Of a DNA stretch of 64,000 nt, positions 44,043-52,868 are shown piece after piece; position 1 is the stretch's first letter, and each line of letters starts with the position of its first letter. The stretch lies in contig JBPJFZ010000008.1 of assembly GCA_051208035.1 (NCBI GenBank), forward strand, positions 124,001 to 188,000, written 5' to 3'. The notes under the pieces are model-generated. The model was not told the origin of the DNA. It saw only the letters and a program-made list of their open reading frames with translations, and made no database searches. Position numbers and translations under genes: made by a program. The DNA is from JACKOB01 sp024234575. Its GTDB lineage: Bacteria; Pseudomonadota; Gammaproteobacteria; Pseudomonadales; Oleiphilaceae.

Positions 44043-45488
44043 ATGCACATTCATATTTTAGGTATCTGCGGCACCTTTATGGGGTCGCTGGCGGTACTGG
44101 CAAAACAAATGGGACACCGGGTTACCGGTTCCGATCAGGGGGTTTACCCCCCTATGAGTACCCAGCTTGAGTCGCAGGGTATTGAGTTAACCCAGGGCTA
44201 TGACCCAGCACAGCTTGAGCCCAGACCAGATCTCGTGGTAGTTGGTAATGCCATGTCGCGTGGTAATCCGGCGGTCGAATATGTGCTGGATAAAGGCATT
44301 GACTATATCTCGGGTCCGCAGTGGTTAGCCGAGTATGTATTAAAAGACCGCTGGACGCTGGCGGTATCTGGTACTCATGGCAAAACAACTACGAGCACCA
44401 TGCTGGCCTGGATTTTAGAATATGCAGGGATGTCGCCGGGCTTTCTGATTGGTGGTGTACCTAAAAATTTCGAAACCTCTGCTCGTTTGGGCGAAACCCC
44501 ATTTTTTGTGGTAGAGGCCGACGAATATGACAGCGCGTTCTTTGACAAACGATCAAAATTTGTTCATTACCGTCCGCGCACGCTCATCATGAACAACCTG
44601 GAATTTGATCATGCGGATATCTTTGCTGATCTGGGTGCTATTCAAACTCAGTTTCATCATCTGCTAAGAACCGTTCCGGGAACCGGCAGAGTCATTTATC
44701 CTGCTGATGACACCCATTTAGCCGCCGTCATTGCCCGTGGTTGCTGGTCTGAACAGGCGCCCTTTGCAATCGCTGCTAAGCAGACGAAATCTACAGCTAA
44801 AATCAGCTCTGCAGCCTGGACGGCTGAATTACTCAGCGATGATGGCAGTCATTTTAAGGTAATCACTGCCGAGAATGCTGCTGGTACGAGGCAGGAAGGC
44901 GAAGTGATATGGCAAATGACCGGTGTACATAGCGTTAATAACGCCATTGCTGCCATGATGGCCGCACATCATGTGGGGGTTGTGTTGTCAGTTGCCGCCG
45001 AGGCGTTGAGCCGTTTTGGCGGGGTCAAGCGCCGCATGGAGCTGTTGGCAGAAAGCCAGGGCGTGAGTATTTATGATGATTTTGCCCACCACCCCACGGC
45101 AATTGCCACAACGTTGGACGGCCTGAGGCAAAAAGTGGGGAATGAACCGATCATTGCCCTCATTGAGCCCCGCTCTAACACCATGAAAATGGGGGTGCAC
45201 AAAACTACCTTGTTACCCTCTGCTGAAGCAGCCGACAAAGTCATGTGGTCAAACCTGTCAGGTATGGACTGGCTGCCGACACTCGTGAAAGAAACTGTGG
45301 CAGCGAGCCCATCGGCAAAACACCAGTGTGAATCATCGGTAGAGCAATTGCTGGCAACGACAGTTGCTGCCATTCGCCATTATCGATCTGCCCAGTCTGG
45401 TTGTCCGGTTCATGTCGTTATCATGAGCAATGGCGGTTTTGCCGGTATTCATCAGAAATTAATTGATCAACTGAGGTCTCCTTTATGA
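44043..45488 (+). CDS. mpl: Mpl: UDP-N-acetylmuramate:L-Ala-gamma-D-Glu-meso-DAP ligase
   Basis: A 481-residue Mur-ligase-family enzyme that recycles cell-wall tripeptide. The N-terminus HIHILGICGTFMGSLAVLA and SDQGVYPPMSTQLE are Mpl hallmarks. The ATP-binding GTHGKTTT lies near 112, VEADEYDSAF near 160 and the late histidine loop DDFAHHPTAI near 345. A longer frame begins at 43929 inside sbtB, but the start at 44043 aligns with Mpl of other bacteria; an in-frame GTG at 43983 is possible. The stop overlaps the ubiX start by 4 nt. Confidence 0.95.
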   Translation: MHIHILGICGTFMGSLAVLAKQMGHRVTGSDQGVYPPMSTQLESQGIELTQGYDPAQLEPRPDLVVVGNAMSRGNPAVEYVLDKGIDYISGPQWLAEYVLKDRWTLAVSGTHGKTTTSTMLAWILEYAGMSPGFLIGGVPKNFETSARLGETPFFVVEADEYDSAFFDKRSKFVHYRPRTLIMNNLEFDHADIFADLGAIQTQFHHLLRTVPGTGRVIYPADDTHLAAVIARGCWSEQAPFAIAAKQTKSTAKISSAAWTAELLSDDGSHFKVITAENAAGTRQEGEVIWQMTGVHSVNNAIAAMMAAHHVGVVLSVAAEALSRFGGVKRRMELLAESQGVSIYDDFAHHPTAIATTLDGLRQKVGNEPIIALIEPRSNTMKMGVHKTTLLPSAEAADKVMWSNLSGMDWLPTLVKETVAASPSAKHQCESSVEQLLATTVAAIRHYRSAQSGCPVHVVIMSNGGFAGIHQKLIDQLRSPL

Positions 45489-46111
45489 CACATAATGCTC
45501 CCCAAGAGGCTGTGACCGTTGCCTTAACCGGTGCATCTGGTGCGCAATACGCAATGCGACTGGTAGAGTGCTTGCTGGAGGCAGATCGTACGGTTTATCT
45601 GTTGGTGTCAAAAGCGGCGCATGTGGTGATTGCGACAGAAATGGATTTGAAGTTGCCGGGGCAGGCGGCGGCAATGGAAGAGTTTCTGTGGGAGTATTTT
45701 GGTACTGATGGCGAGCAACTGCGGGTGTTTGGTAAAGAAGACTGGTTTGCTCCACCCGCTTCCGGCTCATCATCGCCTTCAAGCATGGTAATTTGCCCCT
45801 GCAGCACCGGTACGTTGTCGGCCATTGCTTGCGGTGCCAGCGATAATCTTATTGAACGGGCAGCCGATGTTGCCTTAAAAGAGCGACGTCAGCTGATTTT
45901 AGTGCCCAGAGAGGCGCCATACTCTGAAGTGCACCTCGAAAACATGCTCAAACTGACACGTATGGGGGCGCTGGTATTGCCTGCCAGTCCGGGCTTTTAT
46001 CACCAGCCACAGACAATTGATGACCTGATCGATTTTGTCGTTGCCCGTATACTGGACCATCTGGGAGTCACGCACACGCTGATTGCGCGCTGGGGGGAGT
46101 CACGGGTATGA
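45485..46111 (+). CDS. ubiX: UbiX flavin prenyltransferase
   Basis: A 208-residue enzyme that adds dimethylallyl to FMN to make the prenylated cofactor of UbiD in ubiquinone synthesis. The Rossmann-like start VALTGASGAQYAMRL, the CPCSTGTLSAIACGASDNLI block (near 100-119, quoted as CPCSTGTLSAIA) and REAPYSEVHLENML are all conserved. It overlaps mpl by 4 nt and the ATPase gene by 4 nt, forming a coupled operon. ubiX is often adjacent to mpl in gammaproteobacteria, supporting the call. Confidence 0.94.
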   Translation: MTHNAPQEAVTVALTGASGAQYAMRLVECLLEADRTVYLLVSKAAHVVIATEMDLKLPGQAAAMEEFLWEYFGTDGEQLRVFGKEDWFAPPASGSSSPSSMVICPCSTGTLSAIACGASDNLIERAADVALKERRQLILVPREAPYSEVHLENMLKLTRMGALVLPASPGFYHQPQTIDDLIDFVVARILDHLGVTHTLIARWGESRV

Positions 46112-46920
46112 GTGGCCAGAAGCCGGCAATTAACTGGGATATTCACCCCGCAGCGATTTGGCGCAGTAAACGGCAGTATTTGAGACCGGTTAGCCGTATC
46201 GATACCATTCGTTTTGCAGACCTTTTAGGTGTTGATCAGCAAAAGCAGAAATTAGTGCTTAATACCCGCCGATACCTGCAAGGGCTGCCGGCCAATAACG
46301 TGCTGTTATGGGGCAGCCGGGGTACGGGCAAGTCATCGTTAATCAAGGCACTGCTTAATGAGTTTTTTGAGCAGGGGTTACGCCTGATCGAAATCGATAA
46401 AGACGACTTACTCGATCTGCCGGAAATTGTCGATGAAATCAAAGACACCTCCCATCGATTTATCGTATTTTGCGACGATCTCTCTTTCGAGCGGGGTGAA
46501 AGCACTTATAAAGCGCTGAAAAGTGTTTTAGAAGGATCAATCGAGCTACCCCCCGAAAATATCCTGATTTACGCCACATCGAACCGCCGACATTTGTTGC
46601 CTGAATATATGAAAGATAACGAACAGGCGGCAATCGTAGGTGGAGAGATTCACCATGCGGAGGCTGTGGAAGAGCAGATCAGCCTTTCTGATCGATTTGG
46701 CCTGTGGTTGTCTTTTTATCCGGTTAATCAGCCAGGCTATCTTGAAATGATCGACCAGTTGTTTCCAGAAGTAACAGACCGCCAAGAGCTTCACTTGGAA
46801 GCCATTCGATTTGCTACCGGCAAAGGGGTACGCAGTGGGCGCACGGCACAGCAGTTTTACCGCATGTATAGTGGTGACATGTCGATGCCGTTTTATGGGG
46901 TGTCAGGCGAGGGAAACTAG
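46108..46920 (+). CDS. DUF815 AAA+-type ATPase
   Basis: A 270-residue ATPase. Walker A is GSRGTGKSS (69-77), Walker B is FIVFCDDLSFE (about 138-148), and TSNRRHLLPEYM (about 156-167) is the sensor-like region typical of DUF815. No membrane segment is present. The gene overlaps ubiX (ATGA) and so belongs to the mpl-ubiX operon, an arrangement common in gammaproteobacteria. The biological role is unknown; a metabolic or chaperone-like function is likely. Confidence 0.9.
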   Translation: MSGQKPAINWDIHPAAIWRSKRQYLRPVSRIDTIRFADLLGVDQQKQKLVLNTRRYLQGLPANNVLLWGSRGTGKSSLIKALLNEFFEQGLRLIEIDKDDLLDLPEIVDEIKDTSHRFIVFCDDLSFERGESTYKALKSVLEGSIELPPENILIYATSNRRHLLPEYMKDNEQAAIVGGEIHHAEAVEEQISLSDRFGLWLSFYPVNQPGYLEMIDQLFPEVTDRQELHLEAIRFATGKGVRSGRTAQQFYRMYSGDMSMPFYGVSGEGN

Positions 46921-46968
46921 CGAATCAGGGCTGCAAAAAATGACTTCAAGTAAGCAAGGAAAGCCAGC

Positions 46969-47985
46969 ATGAACGATATAGTGATTTATACCAGTGAAGA
47001 TGGCCTTACTCGTATGGATTTACGGGTAGAAGGTCAAACCGTTTGGTTGACACAAATGGAAATTGCCGAGCTGTTTCAAACTACCAAGCAGAACGTGTCA
47101 CTTCACGCCAATAATATCTTTAAAGAGAACGAATTGTTGCTTGATGCAGTTGTCAAGGAATCCTTGACAACTGCTGCTGATGGCAAGCGTTATCGTACCA
47201 AGCGTTATAATCTCAACTTGATATTAGCGATTGGCTACCGAGTGCGCTCCCCAAGAGGTGTGCAGTTTCGCCAGTGGGCCACTCAGCATTTGAAAGAATA
47301 CCTAGTCAAGGGGTTTGTAATAGATGACGAACGCCTGAAAAACGCAGGCAGTTGGGATTACTTTGATGAGCTACTGGAGCGTATCCGCGATATTCGTGCA
47401 TCGGAAAAGCGCTTTTATCAAAAAGTACGCGATCTGTTTGCCTTAAGTTCAGATTATCTGCAACGCGAACAAGAAACCCAACGTTTTTTTGCCCATGCAC
47501 AAAACAAGCTACTTTATGCCGTTACACACCAAACAGCGGCAGAGCTGGTACTTGCCCGATCTGATGCCAGCCAACCCAATATGGCTCTTACCGCATGGAA
47601 GGGGGCTCGTGTTCGCAAACAAGATGTGATTATTGCGAAAAATTATTTGAACGCGGACGAGATAGATACCTTGAATCGTTTGGTAGTGATTTTTTTGGAA
47701 CAAGCGGAATTACGAGTAAAACAGAAGCATGACCTAACTCTTGATTTCTGGAAAAGCAATCTTGACCGCATGCTGGCCTTTAACGACCAGGCTGTGTTAG
47801 AAGGCACCGGCTCTGTCAGTCATGAGGAAATGAAGCGTATTGCGCAAGCACGTTACGACAATTTCGACCAGAAACGTCGACAAAGCGAGGCGTTTGAAGC
47901 TGATGTCGCTGATTTAAAAGCGATAGAAGCATTGGAGCACCGCTTAAAAAAAGACAAAAGTAAGAATAAAAATCCAAAGTGCTGA
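46969..47985 (+). CDS. RhuM-family protein
   Basis: A 338-residue protein of the RhuM family (named from a Salmonella pathogenicity island gene). The N-terminal part has VWLTQMEIAELFQTTKQNVS (near 27-46), the typical VVKESLTT block, YNLNLILAIGYRVRSPRGVQF and FRQWATQHLKEYLVKGFVID. The rest is helical. The family occurs in genomic islands and next to defence or restriction genes; its biochemical role is unknown. The ribosome site AAGGAAAG is good. It follows the DUF815 gene by 48 nt. A 29-bp palindrome lies inside the coding region at 47146-47174. Confidence 0.9.
   Translation: MNDIVIYTSEDGLTRMDLRVEGQTVWLTQMEIAELFQTTKQNVSLHANNIFKENELLLDAVVKESLTTAADGKRYRTKRYNLNLILAIGYRVRSPRGVQFRQWATQHLKEYLVKGFVIDDERLKNAGSWDYFDELLERIRDIRASEKRFYQKVRDLFALSSDYLQREQETQRFFAHAQNKLLYAVTHQTAAELVLARSDASQPNMALTAWKGARVRKQDVIIAKNYLNADEIDTLNRLVVIFLEQAELRVKQKHDLTLDFWKSNLDRMLAFNDQAVLEGTGSVSHEEMKRIAQARYDNFDQKRRQSEAFEADVADLKAIEALEHRLKKDKSKNKNPKC
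47146..47174. repeat. 29-bp perfect palindrome inside rhuM
   Basis: The arm GCAGTTGTCAAGGA (47146-47159) is followed by one central A and then its exact reverse complement TCCTTGACAACTGC (47161-47174). It lies in the stretch encoding AVVKESLTT, a conserved RhuM block, so partly it follows from codon choice. A DNA-binding or recombination role is possible but untested. Confidence 0.85.
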
Positions 47986-48276
47986 AAATGTGCGTTATGT
48001 AATCCCGTCATGTCATTTATTGTTTTGTGTCTGAATAGTGTGTTCTATTTTTTAACACAACCCAGAGGCTTATTTTTCAGCGATAGCCTTTACTTAAAAT
48101 GTCTAACGAAGGTTATCCCTGCCAAAACTACTTCCTCGTCTATACTCATAAATACTCTGTTTTAGGTTGCTGTAAAAAGGTTGCTACACAAATACTGCAG
48201 TAAACAGTGGCGAGATTAGAAACCAGCGACAAGATTAGAAACTGCTTTGGCTATGTCGGGAGGAGAGAGTTTGTTT
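47986..48276. other. Intergenic region upstream of the hybrid kinase (about 290 nt)
   Basis: No ORF or RNA gene is seen. It contains an 11-bp direct repeat AGATTAGAAAC at 48213-48223 and 48232-48242, spaced 19 nt from start to start, just before the ribosome binding site GGAGGAG (48259-48265). The repeat is a possible regulator site. Confidence 0.4.
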
Positions 48277-51200
48277 GTGTCGGCGCTGAAAGGACTGCTA
48301 TTGCGGAGGGGATCGCTTGCGCCATCACCGTTCTGGGCTTGTTTGTGTCTGATGTTTTTCGTGTTTGCAGCACCGATTGTCTCGGCGGGTGAGAGCGTTA
48401 TTTTTGTTGAAGATTCACAAAAAAGCATTGCTCTGGGGCCGTCACTTGAATATCTCGAAGATAAAGACGGCTCGTTAACCATTGATGACTTGGTTGCCGG
48501 TAAGGTTGATGATCAGTGGTTTAAGATCGAGGGTAGTCGCGCCAGTTTTGGTTTTTCGCCATCGGTTTACTGGATGAAAGGCCGGTTTAATTTTGTTTCC
48601 CGGCGCAATGGTCAATTGTTATCTGATCGGTGGTTGATGTTTGACTATGTGCTACATGATTATATTGATGTTTATGTCGTTGCGCCCCATGGTCAATTAT
48701 TGCACTACCCACTAGGTGACCAGCGAGATTTCAGTAACAACCCGTTTGATTCGCCACACTTTATTGCGCCTCTCACGCTTACAAAGGGTGACATTACGGA
48801 CGTATACATCCGTATAGAATCTGGTGGTGCCAAGTTGTTGGGCGTGTCATTGCATAATTTCACGGCGCTTACCAATGCCATATCTGACGCACGGATGAGG
48901 AATGGCTTGTTTTACGGTGTGATGATTATCATGGTGCTGTACAACTTGCTTATTTATATCTCGATTGGTGATCGTACTTATTTGTATTACGTTCTGGGAA
49001 TTACCTCTTTTGGTCTCACTCAGGCCTCGCTTGACGGAATTCCCTGGCAATACCAGTTGTTTGATGATCCGCACTGGAATAATCAAATTGTGCCGTTGCT
49101 GATGTCCTCAACGTGGATTTTTTTGCTTGCTTTCTCACGCTCATTGCTGGACGTTGCCAAGCTGGCACCATTGCTGGATATGACCATAAAATTTATGGCC
49201 GTGGTATTTTTCTGGTCTGCTTGTCTCAGCTTTTTGCTTGATTACAGTGAGATAGTCCAGCTTAACTCTCGTTTAACATTGCTGTATGCCATTCTGCTTT
49301 CTGGCATTGGTCTGCACTTGTGGCGCCGTGGCCATCGTCAGGGGCGCTACTATGTGTTTGCTTGGTCGGCATATATGGTGGGGGTGTTGTCACAAATACT
49401 GTATGTGTTTGGCGCCATTAGTAATAACGCGTTTGTTGAAAACGGTGCCAGCTGGGGCGGCTTTGCTAACGTGCTGTTACTTTCGCTGGCTTTGGCAGAT
49501 CGCATTAATACACAAAAGCGAGAAACAGAAGAGGCAAGGCAACGCGCGTTAGATGCCAAACAAGAAGCAGAGCAGGCAAATGCCACCTCACTGGCCAATA
49601 TGAACAAGTTTAAAAACCTGTTTGATAATGCCGCTGAGGGTATTTTTCAGTGCTCGATGGATGGCCGCTTTTTAACGCTAAATCCAGCGTACTCCGCAAT
49701 TTTTGGTTATGAATCTCCCGAGGCGATGAAGGCTGCGATCGAAAGTATTGGCGATCAATGTTTTAAAAATCCGGATGATTATGACGCTATTGTGCAAATC
49801 CTGCTAAAACTCGGGCGTATTGCCGATATTGAAGCGGAGTGTGTGCGCCAGGATGGTTCTACTTTTTGGTGCACCAGCTCCGTTAGTCTGGTGCGAGATA
49901 GTGATGGTAATGCGCTGTATTTTGAAGGCTTTTTGATTGATATCACCGAAAAGAAAGAAAAGGAGATGGCCCTGCGTGATCGGGAGGCAGCGCAGGCCTC
50001 CGCCCAAGCGAAGAGTGAGTTTTTGGCCAACATGAGTCATGAAATCCGCACGCCAATGAATGCCATTATCGGCTTTGCGGCGTTGTCACAGAAAACCAAT
50101 CTCAATCCCCAGCAGCGGGATTATATTCGCAAAATTGAAAGCTCCTCCAAGAACCTGTTAGGCATAATTAACGATATTCTGGACTTCTCGAAAATAGAAG
50201 CAGGCAAGCTTGATCTGGAACGAGTCGAGTTCAGTTTTAACGATGTGATCAACGATGTTGTCAGCATGTTGTGCCATAAATCTGCTGAAAAACAGATAGA
50301 GCTGGTGGTGAGTATTCAGCCTGGAGTGCCATTGCGTTTACTCGGTGACCCGCTGCGACTTGAGCAGATTTTAATTAACTTGGCCAACAATGCGATTAAA
50401 TTTACAGACGAGGGCGAAGTCGTTATTCGTGTATCGGATATTAGCCGCTTGGACAACAAAGTGCAGTTGCAGTTTTCTGTCGAGGATACGGGTATTGGTA
50501 TTTCCAAAGAGCAGCAACAGCGGCTATTTAAACCGTTTTCCCAGGCGGATGGCTCGACGACACGTAAATATGGTGGCACCGGTTTAGGTTTAACCATTAG
50601 TAAGCAGCTGGTTGAGTTGATGGATGGGGATATCTGGGTCACCAGTGAAGCAAACAAAGGCAGCAAGTTTCAGTTTAACGCCTGGTTTGGCGAACCGGTC
50701 GCCCGAGATGGTATGCCCAATAGCGTCTACGAAAGTAAAGAGCTGAAAGGGTTAAGGGTTTTACTCATTGATGATAAGGACTCAGGGCAGGAAGCACTGG
50801 TAGAAATTCTCACCTCTTTTGAGTGCCAGACACGCTGGGTTCAGCCAGATTACACACTGATCGACAAGCTGCGGGAAGAAGTTAAAAGCACCAGTTATGA
50901 CCTGGTTGTAATCGACCGCCAGTTAGCCGCCATGAGCTCTATTGATGCAGCGCTGGGTGTACGAGGGCTAACTTATTTTGCCGATGTACCCATTATCGTC
51001 ATGTCGCTCAGTAATGAAGACAAAAACATGGAAGAAATTACCGAGTACGGGTTTGTTTGTATGGTCAAGCCGGTGACACCTTCCGTCATGCTGGATGCCA
51101 TTCAGGATATTTTTGGTTATACCGGGCCTCGCGCTTCTCGTCGTACTACTGCCGAAGATGATGAAAGAGTGTTAAAAATTCTGCGTGGTGCACGGGTACT

Positions 51201-52263
51201 GCTGGTCGAGGACACACCTTTTAACCAGGAGATTGCGACCGAGTTTCTGCGGCAGGTCAGCATTGATGTGGTGATTGCCAGTAACGGGATGGAAGCGGTT
51301 GATATTCTCGAAAATGAAACCTTCGATGCCATTATTATGGATTGCCAGATGCCAGTGATGGACGGATTCGAGGCTACCCGGCGTATTCGTCATCAATTGG
51401 GGTTGGTGGATTTACCCATCATTGCCATGACCGCCAATGCCATGAAAGGTGACAAGCTAAAATGCCTGAAAGCGGGGATGAGTGATTACATCAGCAAACC
51501 GGTTGTGCCTGCCAAACTCTATGCGGTACTGGCACACTGGTTAAGCCCGCGGGCTCGCCTGCAGGCAAGTGAGCAGAGCCTGCTTGCAGAGCTGGGAGAT
51601 GCATCGGCTGTTGATGCAGAGCAGCGGGTGGACTTCTCGGAGGTGCTGGAAGCAGAAGAATCCAGCCCCGTGCAAACCCTGCAAGAGGCTGTTAAACAGG
51701 TTCGTTCACAAAAATCTGATACCCATACAAAAGACAAGTCGTTGCCAGCGGAAGGCGAATCTGAGTACTCGATACCGATTGTTGAACCGGATGCAGCTGA
51801 TATTGAGCAGCAAGAACAGGTTGGTTGCGATATCAAAACCAACGCTGAAACTGAAGTTGAAACGAAAACCGAGGCAGACATTATTGAAACTGGCTCGGCT
51901 GGCTCATTAGATCACCGAGTGCATGTGATAGATATCGACGAGGCCCTGGTAAACATGGGCGGTTCGAGAGAATTGCTGGACAGAATGCTGCAGTCATTCA
52001 GAAAAGAGCAGGCAGATAGTCTGGATGAGCTCATTGCCTCTTTTGATGCCGGTGACAAAAACAGTGCACATCGTCAAGCCCACACACTAAAAGGCATCGC
52101 AGCCAGCATCTGTGCCCATGAACTGCGCCACAGTATGGCAGAACTGGAAGAAGCGCTTGAGAGAGGGGCGATTGATACCCGTATCGAGCAGCTGTTTTGC
52201 GAAGCAGACAACGCTTTTAAACAAGTAATGGCATACATTGATAATTTAAAAGAGGATGCGTAA
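48277..52263 (+). CDS. 7TMR-DISM hybrid sensor histidine kinase with two receivers and HPt
   Basis: A protein of about 1328 residues. After a signal peptide (WACLCLMFFVFAAPIVSA) comes an extracytoplasmic 7TMR-DISMED2 domain (about 40-190), seven membrane helices (about 200-395), a coiled coil, PAS-PAC (about 440-565), HisKA (phospho-His in MSHEIRTPMNAI, about 588), HATPase (NLANNAIKF, EDTGIGIS, GTGLGLTISKQL), a weak first receiver, an intact second receiver (DCQMPVMDGFEA, Asp about 1019) and a C-terminal HPt (AHTLKGIAA, His about 1269). This is a complete phosphorelay. The longest frame starts at a TTG at 48247, but GGAGGAG lies downstream of it, so I prefer GTG 48277 (TTG 48271 is also possible). 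Confidence 0.9.
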   Translation: MSALKGLLLRRGSLAPSPFWACLCLMFFVFAAPIVSAGESVIFVEDSQKSIALGPSLEYLEDKDGSLTIDDLVAGKVDDQWFKIEGSRASFGFSPSVYWMKGRFNFVSRRNGQLLSDRWLMFDYVLHDYIDVYVVAPHGQLLHYPLGDQRDFSNNPFDSPHFIAPLTLTKGDITDVYIRIESGGAKLLGVSLHNFTALTNAISDARMRNGLFYGVMIIMVLYNLLIYISIGDRTYLYYVLGITSFGLTQASLDGIPWQYQLFDDPHWNNQIVPLLMSSTWIFLLAFSRSLLDVAKLAPLLDMTIKFMAVVFFWSACLSFLLDYSEIVQLNSRLTLLYAILLSGIGLHLWRRGHRQGRYYVFAWSAYMVGVLSQILYVFGAISNNAFVENGASWGGFANVLLLSLALADRINTQKRETEEARQRALDAKQEAEQANATSLANMNKFKNLFDNAAEGIFQCSMDGRFLTLNPAYSAIFGYESPEAMKAAIESIGDQCFKNPDDYDAIVQILLKLGRIADIEAECVRQDGSTFWCTSSVSLVRDSDGNALYFEGFLIDITEKKEKEMALRDREAAQASAQAKSEFLANMSHEIRTPMNAIIGFAALSQKTNLNPQQRDYIRKIESSSKNLLGIINDILDFSKIEAGKLDLERVEFSFNDVINDVVSMLCHKSAEKQIELVVSIQPGVPLRLLGDPLRLEQILINLANNAIKFTDEGEVVIRVSDISRLDNKVQLQFSVEDTGIGISKEQQQRLFKPFSQADGSTTRKYGGTGLGLTISKQLVELMDGDIWVTSEANKGSKFQFNAWFGEPVARDGMPNSVYESKELKGLRVLLIDDKDSGQEALVEILTSFECQTRWVQPDYTLIDKLREEVKSTSYDLVVIDRQLAAMSSIDAALGVRGLTYFADVPIIVMSLSNEDKNMEEITEYGFVCMVKPVTPSVMLDAIQDIFGYTGPRASRRTTAEDDERVLKILRGARVLLVEDTPFNQEIATEFLRQVSIDVVIASNGMEAVDILENETFDAIIMDCQMPVMDGFEATRRIRHQLGLVDLPIIAMTANAMKGDKLKCLKAGMSDYISKPVVPAKLYAVLAHWLSPRARLQASEQSLLAELGDASAVDAEQRVDFSEVLEAEESSPVQTLQEAVKQVRSQKSDTHTKDKSLPAEGESEYSIPIVEPDAADIEQQEQVGCDIKTNAETEVETKTEADIIETGSAGSLDHRVHVIDIDEALVNMGGSRELLDRMLQSFRKEQADSLDELIASFDAGDKNSAHRQAHTLKGIAASICAHELRHSMAELEEALERGAIDTRIEQLFCEADNAFKQVMAYIDNLKEDA

Positions 52264-52266
52264 AAA

Positions 52267-52758
52267 ATGACCCATGAAACGGCTAAAGGTGAAGCGCCAG
52301 AGTTAAATACGGCGCAGGAAGAGCAGCGGCAGGTAAATATTCTATTTGGATCTTATGCAGATATTCTCTTTGTCTTGTTGCCCTTTGTGGTGGTTGGTAT
52401 TTTTAAGCTTTGGCAGTCGGATATACGTTCGATATTGCTCAGCTACGATATTGCCATGGCCTCAGCGGTGCTGGGCGGGCTGGCTGTGGTGAAGTTTATT
52501 GTTGGTTTGCTGGTAGACCCGGTCATGCTTAATCATAAAGAGAAGCTGGTTTTTCTGATTTCGGGAACGGTGTTTGCCATATTGGTGCCATCATTGTTGT
52601 TTAGCGTAATGATCATGCTTTCTAATCCAGTGCCCAATTTTGTGATGTTTGTACAGCCACTTTTGTTGGTTCTGGCTATCATGGCCTATACTGGCGCGGT
52701 AGCTTCAACGAATGTGCTGGCCGATAAACAGCGGCGGCAAAATACCAGTGCAAAATAG
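52267..52758 (+). CDS. Four-helix membrane protein of unknown function
   Basis: A 163-residue protein with about four hydrophobic segments (YADILFVLLPFVVVGIF, then three more to about 150) and short polar ends (RQVNILFG, DKQRRQNTSAK). I do not recognise the family. It begins 3 nt after the first hybrid kinase stop and so is cotranscribed with it. Position between two large kinases suggests an accessory role, but there is no direct evidence. A 110-nt gap with a hairpin follows before the second kinase. Confidence 0.75.
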   Translation: MTHETAKGEAPELNTAQEEQRQVNILFGSYADILFVLLPFVVVGIFKLWQSDIRSILLSYDIAMASAVLGGLAVVKFIVGLLVDPVMLNHKEKLVFLISGTVFAILVPSLLFSVMIMLSNPVPNFVMFVQPLLLVLAIMAYTGAVASTNVLADKQRRQNTSAK

Positions 52759-52817
52759 CTTGCCAGCGATGCGTTGCTATTAGACTTGAGCGCAGATTTC
52801 TTAATTATTTATTTGCC

Positions 52818-52863
52818 ATAACAAGAGGCCCGCCGGGCCTCGACTAACAATAATAACAAGAGG
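52818..52863 (+). promoter_or_regulatory. Leader with repeated ATAACAAGAGG and a hairpin
   Basis: ATAACAAGAGG appears at 52818-52828 and again at about 52853-52863, where its AGAGG is the ribosome binding site of the second kinase (TTG start at 52869). The first copy runs into a perfect 7-bp hairpin GAGGCCC/GGGCCTC (52825-52841) that hides its AGAGG. The layout could set translation level of the kinase, or the hairpin could be an attenuator. Confidence 0.45.
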
Positions 52864-52868
52864 TTTCA

